Origin: an uncultured Bacteroidales bacterium
Lineage (GTDB): Bacteria > Bacteroidota > Bacteroidia > Bacteroidales > UBA932
NCBI GenBank assembly: GCA_902488725.1
Contig: CABTXO010000140.1
Coordinates: 1-5,417, forward strand
DNA length: 5,417 nucleotides
Direction of reading: 5' to 3'
Part shown: positions 1 to 5,417 of the stretch, one piece after another
Layout of the letters: each line of letters starts with the position of its first letter
Position numbering within the stretch: position 1 is the first letter of the stretch
Notes under the pieces: model-generated
Database searches by the model: none
What the model saw: the letters and a program-made list of their open reading frames with translations, nothing else
Told to the model about the DNA's origin: nothing
Position numbers and translations under genes: made by a program

Positions 1-749
<749 letters not shown>

Positions 750-757
750 TCAGTGTT

Positions 758-2077
758 TTATACCAGTTTTCCGATCAGGGTGGCGGAGGTGCAGGAATTG
801 ATCCGCACGTCGACATATTCTCCGGACTTGCGGCCTTCGGCGGGGAAGACGCACATCTTGTCCGAGCCGGTGCGGCCGCAGAGTTCTTCCGGGTTTTTCT
901 TGGAGGGGCCTTCCACCAGCACGCGGAAGACCTTCCCGATGTCCCGCCGGTTGCTCTCCAGGCTCAGCTCGTTCTGCAGCGCGATGATCTCGTTCAGCCG
1001 CCGCGTCTTCACCTCCAGGGGCACGTCGTCAGGGTATTTCCGCGCCGCAAGGGTGCCCGGGCGTTCTGAATAATAGAACATGTAGGCGTAGTCGAAGCCC
1101 ACTTCCCGGAACAGGGACAGCGTCTGCTGATGGTCCTGCTCCGTCTCGGAGCAGAAGCCCGCGATCACGTCCGTCGTGATGCCGCAGCCGGGCAGGACCT
1201 CCCGGATCTTCCGGACCCGCTCCAGGTACCAGGCGCGAGTGTAACGCCGCCGCATCTTTTCGAGGATGCGGTCGCTTCCGGACTGCACGGGCAGATGAAT
1301 ATGCTTGCAGACGTTTTCGTGCCGGGCCATGGTGTACAGCACCGCGTCGCTGATGTCCTGGGGGTTCGAGGTGGAGAACCGGACCCGGAGTTCCGGGCTG
1401 ACCCGCGCGACCTGCTCCAGCAGGCCGGCGAAATCGACTTCCGGTCCGCCCTCGGGCTTCCAGCGGTAGGAGTCCACGTTCTGCCCCAGCAGGGTGACCT
1501 CCTTGTAGCCCTTTGCGAACACATCCGACGCCTCCGCCACGATGGTCTCCGGATCCCGGCTCCTTTCCGCACCCCGAGTGTACGGCACCACGCAGAAAGA
1601 GCAGACGTTGTTGCAGCCCCGCATGATGGAGATGAAGGCGGAGATGCCGTTCTTGTCGATGCGCACCGGGCAGATGTCCCCGTAGGTCTCTTCGCGGGAA
1701 AGCAGCACATTGATCTGCGGCTGGTCGGGCGCAATCTCCGCCAGCAGTCCGGGCAGCGTCCGGTAGGCGTCCGGGCCGGCCACCAGGTCGACCTTCCGGG
1801 AATCCAGCAGCTTGTCCTTCAGCCGCTCCGCCATGCAGCCCACGATGCCGACCACGACGCCTTCGCGCGCCTTCCGCTGCTTGTTGAATTCCTCGATCCG
1901 GCCCCGGATGCGCTGCTCCGCATTGTCGCGGACCGAGCAGGTGTTGGCCAGGATCACGTCGGCTTCGTCCATGTCCTCCGTCCGGCCGTAGCCGGCTTTC
2001 CCGAGAATGGAGAAGATCACCTCGGTGTCCGCCACGTTCATCTGGCAGCCGTATGTTTCGATGTAGACTTTCTTCAC
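758..2077 (-). CDS. miaB: tRNA-2-methylthio-N6-dimethylallyladenosine synthase MiaB
   Basis: Radical-SAM methylthiotransferase that adds a methylthio group at C2 of N6-isopentenyladenosine-37 in tRNAs reading codons that begin with U. From the chosen start the protein has 439 residues, normal for MiaB. The N-terminal UPF0004 domain opens with YIETYGCQMN (5-14) and has the three cysteines for one [4Fe-4S] cluster (Cys11, Cys47 in NTCSVRDNAE, Cys81 in GCMAER). The radical-SAM CxxxCxxC motif is Cys155, Cys159, Cys162 (RGCNNVCSFC). Later motifs are LLGQNVDSY, HLPVQSGSD, and TDVIAGFCSETEQDH, which favours MiaB over RimO or MtaB. A TRAM RNA-binding domain fills about the last 65 residues. The start is uncertain: GTG at 2077 gives the family-typical MKKVYIETYGC, while an in-frame ATG at 2122 adds 15 residues (MQQECYGLRPWNDRT) that look like translated leader. 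The promoter at 2131-2138 leaves only a few bases before that ATG but about 50 before the GTG. It is the first gene of a probable operon with glpK. Confidence 0.96.
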   Translation of the reverse strand: MKKVYIETYGCQMNVADTEVIFSILGKAGYGRTEDMDEADVILANTCSVRDNAEQRIRGRIEEFNKQRKAREGVVVGIVGCMAERLKDKLLDSRKVDLVAGPDAYRTLPGLLAEIAPDQPQINVLLSREETYGDICPVRIDKNGISAFISIMRGCNNVCSFCVVPYTRGAERSRDPETIVAEASDVFAKGYKEVTLLGQNVDSYRWKPEGGPEVDFAGLLEQVARVSPELRVRFSTSNPQDISDAVLYTMARHENVCKHIHLPVQSGSDRILEKMRRRYTRAWYLERVRKIREVLPGCGITTDVIAGFCSETEQDHQQTLSLFREVGFDYAYMFYYSERPGTLAARKYPDDVPLEVKTRRLNEIIALQNELSLESNRRDIGKVFRVLVEGPSKKNPEELCGRTGSDKMCVFPAEGRKSGEYVDVRINSCTSATLIGKLV

Positions 2078-2130
2078 AGTTCTGTCGTTCCAAGGCCGTA
2101 GGCCGTAGCATTCCTGTTGCACTGTTGCGA

Positions 2131-2138
2131 CAAAGATA
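2131..2138 (-). promoter_or_regulatory. Bacteroidota -7 promoter box for miaB-glpK
   Basis: Read on the minus strand this is TATCTTTG, an exact match to the Bacteroidota -7 consensus TAnnTTTG. No good -33 TTG is seen at the expected distance, where the minus strand reads AAAAATAC. Transcription would start near 2125-2127, giving a leader of about 50 bases to the GTG start of miaB. The box lies back to back with the plus-strand box at 2169-2176. Inferred from sequence match and position only. Confidence 0.6.
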
Positions 2139-2168
2139 CCGATTTTTCAACGAATAAGTATTTTTTCC

Positions 2169-2176
2169 TATCTTTG
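2169..2176 (+). promoter_or_regulatory. Bacteroidota -7 promoter box for the lipoprotein-SPOR-rpoN operon
   Basis: TATCTTTG matches the -7 consensus TAnnTTTG exactly. A weak -33 candidate, TTTTTC at 2143-2148, lies 20 bases upstream. The box ends only 5 bases before the lipoprotein ATG (2182), so the transcript should begin within a few bases of the start codon and be leaderless or nearly so. It is the only promoter-like site seen ahead of the three plus-strand genes. Confidence 0.6.
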
Positions 2177-2181
2177 CGAAT

Positions 2182-2640
2182 ATGAAAAGGATCTTTGTGC
2201 GTCTCTTCGCCGTCCTGGCGCTGGTGCTGCTTGCCGCCTGTGCCAAGCTTCAGGACATCAAGATCACGTCCTGCGGAATTGAGTCGCTCTCGCCCAGAGG
2301 GTTCCGTTCCATGGATGCGGTGCTGGCCGTCGGGGTGGACAACCCCACTTTCGGCTTCACCATCCAGGGGCTGGACGGGGTCGTGAAATACAGAGGGGAG
2401 GAATTCGCCACCTACTTCGCCGACACGGTCACGATCGACCGGAAGTGTGTGCGGGTGTACGACGTGCCGTGTTCCGCGACGCTCAACGACAATGTTTCGC
2501 TGACCCGGGTCCTGTCGCTCATGCGGAAAGGCAGCCTGGAGGGTTTCACGACCGACATCACGGCGCGGGTGAAGCTTCGCAGCGGGGTGGGAAAGGTCTT
2601 GGAATTCAAGGACCTGGATCTCCGGAAAATGATGGAGTAG
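2182..2640 (+). CDS. Small lipoprotein with a LEA2-like (WHy) beta domain
   Basis: Predicted envelope lipoprotein of 152 residues, function unknown. A lipoprotein signal peptide is clear: basic MKR, a hydrophobic run (residues 4-19) and the lipobox LAAC with Cys20 as the lipidated residue. The residues after the cysteine (AKLQD) do not resemble the acidic surface-export signal of some Bacteroidota lipoproteins, so a periplasm-facing location is a reasonable guess. The mature part looks like the LEA type 2 / WHy fold: alternating polar and hydrophobic strands with the characteristic 'VxNPxxxxxxIxxLxxxxxYxG' pattern at 50-72 (VGVDNPTFGFTIQGLDG, then VVKYRG), followed by ATYFADTVTIDRKCVRVYDVPCSATL. 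LEA2 domains elsewhere are linked to desiccation or stress tolerance and to binding of lipid or protein partners; none of this is shown here. The signal peptide fixes the ATG at 2182. The gene is first in an operon with a SPOR protein and rpoN. Confidence 0.8.
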   Translation: MKRIFVRLFAVLALVLLAACAKLQDIKITSCGIESLSPRGFRSMDAVLAVGVDNPTFGFTIQGLDGVVKYRGEEFATYFADTVTIDRKCVRVYDVPCSATLNDNVSLTRVLSLMRKGSLEGFTTDITARVKLRSGVGKVLEFKDLDLRKMME

Positions 2641-2650
2641 CTTGACAGAA

Positions 2651-3217
2651 ATGAAAAAGAAATTGCGATGGATCATGGCCTTTGCGCTTCTGCTGGCGGC
2701 GACTGCCGGCAAGGCGGAGGCGCAAGAGACCGGCCAGAAGAAGGATTCGCTGGCCTACATCCCGGGAGCCGCACTGGACTCGACCCTTCGGGACAAGAGC
2801 ATATTCAGCATCCTCCCTTCCAAGGCGAGGGGCGACCGCGCGGAAGTTACCGTGCACCAGTCCCAAGCCATTCTGGATGCCCTGAACCGGCACATTTCCA
2901 CCAATTCCGGGCGGAAGATGACCGGCTACCGGGTGCGGATCTTCAACGACAACAGGCAGACGGCGCGGGGCGCATCCGAAGCCGCGCTCAACAACTTCAA
3001 GAGCATGTATCCCGGGGTGTCCGCCTACCGCAGCTACACCAATCCCTTCTTCAAGGTGACGGTCGGGGACTTCCGGACCAAATCTGAAGCCATGCACCTG
3101 CTGCAGGCCATCCGGGGGAGTTTCCCGCGGGCCTTCATTGTCAAGGAGACCCTCCGCTTTCCGGCCGCGGGCGGCGGTTCCCAAGATTCTCCGGAATCTC
3201 CCGTCGAGGGAAACTAA
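2651..3217 (+). CDS. Secreted SPOR-domain protein
   Basis: Predicted exported protein of 188 residues with one C-terminal SPOR domain, a fold that binds denuded glycan strands of septal or remodelled peptidoglycan. The start at ATG 2651 gives a standard signal peptide: MKKK, hydrophobic core from residue 5 to 19, and a likely signal peptidase I site after AEA (residues 22-24). A TTG at 2642 in the same frame would add only MTE ahead of it and is less likely. A linker of about 65 residues follows the signal peptide. The SPOR domain spans about 90-168: GYRVRIFNDN for the first strand, a helix with AALNNFKSMYP, then FFKVTVGDFRTKSEAMHLLQAI and FIVKE. The GDF(R)T-x-x-EA pattern is the usual SPOR hallmark. 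The tail is Gly/Ser/Pro-rich and probably disordered. It starts 10 bases after the lipoprotein stop and ends 12 bases before rpoN. A role in cell division or envelope maintenance is an inference from the domain. Confidence 0.88.
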   Translation: MKKKLRWIMAFALLLAATAGKAEAQETGQKKDSLAYIPGAALDSTLRDKSIFSILPSKARGDRAEVTVHQSQAILDALNRHISTNSGRKMTGYRVRIFNDNRQTARGASEAALNNFKSMYPGVSAYRSYTNPFFKVTVGDFRTKSEAMHLLQAIRGSFPRAFIVKETLRFPAAGGGSQDSPESPVEGN

Positions 3218-3229
3218 GCGTGCAGGAAT

Positions 3230-4642
3230 ATGTTGAAACAAGGACTCGAACTCAAGCAGACCCAGAAGCTCTCTCCGCTGCAGATCCAGACGATCAAGCT
3301 CATCGAGCTGCCGATCCAGGAACTGGAGCAGCGGATCAAGAAAGAGCTCGAGGAGAATCCCGTGCTGGACGACGGGCCCGCGACCGACAAGGACGACGAT
3401 CCGGACGAACCGAAGGACGTGTCCCTGGACAGTCTGGACGACAACGACCAGATCCCTGCCTATCGCTTGAAAGTCAACAACTACGGCAAGGACGAACGTC
3501 CGACCTACAACACCTTCTCCGTGAAGCAGAGCTTCACGCAGAGCCTGATGGACCAGCTGGGGTTCCGCAATCTGGGCAAGCACAAGCGGGACGTGGCGGC
3601 GTTCATCATCGGCAGCCTGGACGAGGACGGGTATCTCCGGCGGGACATCGACAGCCTCGTGGACGACCTGGCGTTCCGGGCGAACATCGAATCCTCCCGC
3701 GACGAAGTCGAGTCGCTCCTGAAGGTCATCCAGGAATTCGATCCCGTGGGGGTCGGGGCGCGGAACCTGCAGGAATGCCTGCTGCTCCAGCTGCGGGCCC
3801 AAAAGCAGGTCAAGGAAGTGCGGGATGCCGAGGAAATCCTGGAGAACTACTTCAGCGAGTTCTCGAACCGGCATTTCCAGAAGATCATCTCCAGGCTGGG
3901 CCTGTCGGAACAGGAGATGAAGGACGCCATGGCGCGGATTCTGAAGTTGAATCCGGCTCCGGGCGGGCAGATCGATGATTCCTATGACGACCAGACCCAG
4001 CAGATCGTCCCCGATTTCCTGCTGGACATCGTGGACGGGGAACTGAAGTTGTCCATGCCGCGTTTTTCCATACCGGAGATTCGCGTGAACAGGAAATATG
4101 CGGAGATCCTCGCCGAAGCACAGGGCTCCTCCGAACGCCAGCAGAAGGAAGCCGCCACCTTCGTGAAGCAGAAGCTGGATTCGGCGAAGTGGTTCGTGGA
4201 AGCCATCAAACAGCGCCACAACACCCTGGAAAGCACGATGCGTGCCATTCTGGACTACCAGCACGACTATTTCCTGGACGGGGACGAGACCCACCTGAAG
4301 CCCATGGTCCTCAAGGATATTGCAGAAAAGACCGGGTTTGACATCTCCACCATTTCACGGGTGGTCAACAGCAAGTACATCGAAACCCATTTCGGAATAC
4401 TCCCGCTCAAGTATTTCTTCTCCGAAGGACTGGAAAACCAGGAAGGGGAGGAGGTCTCCACCCGCGAGCTCAAGAAAGCGCTGCGGGAATGCGTGGATGC
4501 GGAAAACAAGCGCAAGCCCCTCACGGACGACCAGCTCGTGACCGAAATGAACAAACGGGGCTACAAGGTCGCGCGCCGGACCATCGCGAAGTACCGCGAC
4601 CAGCTCGACATTCCGAAAGCCCGGCTCAGAAAGGAATTATAG
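3230..4642 (+). CDS. rpoN: RNA polymerase sigma-54 factor
   Basis: Sigma-54 directs RNA polymerase to -24/-12 promoters (GG...GC) and needs an AAA+ enhancer-binding activator to open DNA. The 470 residues are a normal full length. Region I, the activator-interacting N-terminus, is residues 1-47 (LKQGLELKQTQKLSPLQIQ, ending in EENPVLD). An acidic region II follows at about 47-76 (DKDDDPDEPKD). The core-binding domain covers about 100-290, including GSLDEDGYL (128-136), EFDPVGVGARNLQECLLLQL (169-188) and LNPAPGGQ (240-247). The DNA-binding part has a helix-turn-helix at about 361-384 (LKDIAEKTGFDISTISRVVN), then FGILPLKYFFSEG. The RpoN box is ARRTIAKYR (448-456), one conservative change from the consensus ARRTVAKYR. 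All key regions are intact. It is the last gene of the plus-strand operon, and its stop overlaps the end of upp on the opposite strand. No activator gene lies in the window. Confidence 0.97.
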   Translation: MLKQGLELKQTQKLSPLQIQTIKLIELPIQELEQRIKKELEENPVLDDGPATDKDDDPDEPKDVSLDSLDDNDQIPAYRLKVNNYGKDERPTYNTFSVKQSFTQSLMDQLGFRNLGKHKRDVAAFIIGSLDEDGYLRRDIDSLVDDLAFRANIESSRDEVESLLKVIQEFDPVGVGARNLQECLLLQLRAQKQVKEVRDAEEILENYFSEFSNRHFQKIISRLGLSEQEMKDAMARILKLNPAPGGQIDDSYDDQTQQIVPDFLLDIVDGELKLSMPRFSIPEIRVNRKYAEILAEAQGSSERQQKEAATFVKQKLDSAKWFVEAIKQRHNTLESTMRAILDYQHDYFLDGDETHLKPMVLKDIAEKTGFDISTISRVVNSKYIETHFGILPLKYFFSEGLENQEGEEVSTRELKKALRECVDAENKRKPLTDDQLVTEMNKRGYKVARRTIAKYRDQLDIPKARLRKEL

Positions 4643-5290
4643 CTTGTCTCCGTAGGCAAGGTCGCCTGCATCGCCCAGACCCGGGACGATGTAGGAATGG
4701 CTCGTCAACTCCTCGTCGATGGCCGCCGTCCAGAGCATGGTGTTGTCCGGCAGGCGTTTCTGGAGGAATTCGATGGCGTAGATGCTTGCGATCGGACAGA
4801 CGAAGTGGGTGAAGGCCGGCTGGCCTCCTTCTTCGATCAACTTGTAGTAGGCGATTTCGATGGAAGATCCCGTGGCCAGCATCGTGTCGGCGATCACCAG
4901 CGTCTTGCCGGTCAAGTCCGGGCAGGTGCAGTACTCGATGTTGATGTGGAATTCATCCCCTTTGTCATATTTCCGGAAAGCGGCGATGAAGGCGTTTTCG
5001 GCTTCGTCGAACACATCCAGGATGCCCTCGTGGAGGGGAAGGCCTGCGCGCAGGATCGTGGAGATCACGAGCCGGCTGTCGCTGGTGGCGACTTTGGCCG
5101 TGGCGAGCGGAGTCACGACATTCTTGACGCTGTAGTCCAGGGTTTTGCTCAATTCGTACCCGAAGATGTTCCCCAGTCTGCGGAGATTGTGGCGGAAACG
5201 GAGCTTGTCTTTCTGGACGTTCTTGTCGCGCATCTGTGCGATGATGTTGTTGAGCGCGGAATTGGCTTCACCGAGGTTGAGAACTTTCAT
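4637..5290 (-). CDS. upp: Uracil phosphoribosyltransferase
   Basis: Pyrimidine salvage enzyme that makes UMP and pyrophosphate from uracil and PRPP in the cytosol. The 217 residues fit the ~210-residue family. Motifs in order: ILRAGLPLHEGILD (79-92), matching the ILRAGLGM segment of other UPRTs; the PRPP-binding loop LVIADTMLATGSSI (131-144), where the usual DPMLATGGS reads DTMLATGSS; and the uracil-binding C-terminus YIVPGLGDAGDLAYGDK (200-216), matching the YIIPGLGDAGDRxFGTK signature. The changes are modest and an active enzyme is expected. The ATG at 5290 is preceded by A/T-rich sequence with no Shine-Dalgarno match, and its own promoter is at 5319-5350. The gene is convergent with rpoN: the two reading frames overlap by 6 bases, so no separate terminator can fit between them. 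A PyrR-type regulator is an alternative for PRTase proteins of similar size, but the C-terminal signature argues against it. Confidence 0.96.
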   Translation of the reverse strand: MKVLNLGEANSALNNIIAQMRDKNVQKDKLRFRHNLRRLGNIFGYELSKTLDYSVKNVVTPLATAKVATSDSRLVISTILRAGLPLHEGILDVFDEAENAFIAAFRKYDKGDEFHINIEYCTCPDLTGKTLVIADTMLATGSSIEIAYYKLIEEGGQPAFTHFVCPIASIYAIEFLQKRLPDNTMLWTAAIDEELTSHSYIVPGLGDAGDLAYGDKL

Positions 5291-5293
5291 GAA

Positions 5294-5317
5294 ATTTTCG
5301 AAATTGTTTTTCGAAAA
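5294..5317. repeat. Two TTTTCGAAA palindromic boxes between the upp promoter and start codon
   Basis: TTTTCGAAA occurs at 5295-5303 and again at 5308-5316, where TTTTCGAAAA (5308-5317) is a perfect 10-base palindrome. The copies repeat every 13 bases. Because each is palindromic, the pair can also be drawn as one inverted repeat with a 10-base arm around a short loop. They sit at and just downstream of the predicted upp transcription start, a position fitting a repressor operator. The start site appears to fall within one arm, so a full RNA hairpin is less likely. The function is inferred only from layout; chance in A/T-rich DNA is possible. Confidence 0.4.
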
Positions 5318-5318
5318 T

Positions 5319-5350
5319 CAAATGTAGGAATAATTTCATTATAGGCAAAA
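5319..5350 (-). promoter_or_regulatory. Bacteroidota promoter for upp
   Basis: On the minus strand the -33 box TTTTG (5346-5350) is followed after exactly 19 bases by the -7 box TACATTTG (5319-5326). Both boxes and the spacing fit the Bacteroidota consensus (TTTG, 19-21 bases, TAnnTTTG), making this the best promoter in the window. Transcription should start near 5313-5315, giving a leader of about 24 bases before the ATG at 5290. Confidence 0.72.
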
Positions 5351-5361
5351 TTTATGTTTTT

Positions 5362-5387
5362 GACCGTGCGCCGGGACCGTGCGCCGG
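5362..5387. repeat. Perfect tandem duplication of a 13-base GC-rich unit
   Basis: GACCGTGCGCCGG is present twice back to back (5362-5374 and 5375-5387) with no mismatch. A partial echo of the unit, CGGTCGGTCG, follows at once. GACCG/CGGTC at 5375-5389 can pair as a short stem. The block directly abuts the A/T-rich upp promoter region, giving an abrupt change in base composition. Confidence 0.85.
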
Positions 5388-5393
5388 TCGGTC

Positions 5394-5405
5394 GCCGCTA
5401 GCGGC
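5394..5405. repeat. 12-base perfect palindrome GCCGCTAGCGGC
   Basis: Perfect inverted repeat with no spacer, lying 6 bases after the tandem duplication. There is no T-run on either side, so it does not look like an intrinsic terminator on either strand. It may be a protein-binding site or part of a repeated extragenic element; the window ends 12 bases later, so the rest of the structure is not visible. Confidence 0.6.
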
Positions 5406-5417
5406 CCCGCATGACGG

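Noticed and set aside
2216..2231. Partial sigma-54 -24/-12 promoter look-alike (TGGCGC...CTGCT)
   Set aside because: It lies inside the lipoprotein signal-peptide coding sequence, matches the -12 part only partly, and is explained by Leu/Ala codons.
1029..2246. 405-codon minus-strand frame overlapping miaB, plus the 323-codon plus-strand frame at 1130-2101
   Set aside because: Both are shadows of miaB, which carries all the expected cysteines and motifs. The shadow proteins are rich in Arg, Gly, Ala and Pro and have no domain pattern.
2606..4294. 562-codon open frame on the minus strand opposite rpoN and the SPOR gene
   Set aside because: It lies fully antisense to rpoN and the SPOR gene, both of which have clear family motifs. 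Long antisense frames are common in GC-rich DNA, and its protein shows no recognisable domain.
4697..5344. 215-codon plus-strand frame opposite upp
   Set aside because: It is antisense to upp and runs through the upp promoter. The UPRT signature motifs are all on the minus strand.
5354..5401. 15-codon plus-strand open frame beginning ATG at 5354, and short open minus-strand frames through 5352-5417
   Set aside because: They are too short, made largely by the tandem repeat, and without any start-site or conservation evidence. The stretch could be the end of a gene beyond the edge, but this cannot be supported here.
5362..5405. Intrinsic terminator made from the GC-rich stems at the right edge
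   Set aside because: There is no T-run after the stems on either strand. The T-run at 5356-5361 precedes the stems on the plus strand and reads as A on the minus strand.

Overview
The window looks like chromosomal housekeeping DNA from a fairly GC-rich member of the Bacteroidota (probably Bacteroidales; the genus cannot be fixed from here). The reasons are: three promoter-like sites matching the Bacteroidota -7 box TAnnTTTG, one with a well-placed -33 box; start codons without convincing Shine-Dalgarno sequences, preceded by A/T-rich bases; and the family variants of MiaB, RpoN and the 217-residue uracil phosphoribosyltransferase. The taxonomic call is inference. Genes are tightly packed and there is no gene-free stretch over 300 bases. 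No RNA gene, insertion sequence, CRISPR array or phage gene was seen.

Left part, minus strand (1-2138): a promoter at 2131-2138 reads leftward into miaB (tRNA methylthiotransferase). After an 11-base gap it continues into glpK (glycerol kinase), whose C-terminal half lies beyond the left edge. The two form a probable operon that joins tRNA modification to glycerol uptake and phosphorylation, with no obvious functional link.

Middle, plus strand (2169-4642): a second promoter, nearly a mirror image of the first and 30 bases from it, fires rightward. It drives three closely spaced genes: a small LEA2-like lipoprotein, a secreted SPOR-domain protein and rpoN (sigma-54). Gaps of 10 and 12 bases suggest one transcript. 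The lipoprotein start codon lies only 5 bases after the -7 box, so this operon's mRNA may be leaderless or nearly so.

Right part, minus strand (4637-5417): upp (uracil phosphoribosyltransferase, pyrimidine salvage) converges on rpoN, and the two stop codons overlap. upp has its own well-formed promoter and, between promoter and start codon, two copies of a TTTTCGAAA palindrome that could be an operator. The last 57 bases change abruptly to GC-rich DNA with a perfect 13-base tandem duplication and a 12-base palindrome of unknown role.

I did not find a convincing new multi-gene system. The points worth a second look are regulatory and architectural: the paired divergent promoters, the possibly leaderless start, the interlocked stop codons, the upp leader palindromes, the GC-rich repeat at the right edge, and the placing of rpoN in an envelope-protein operon.
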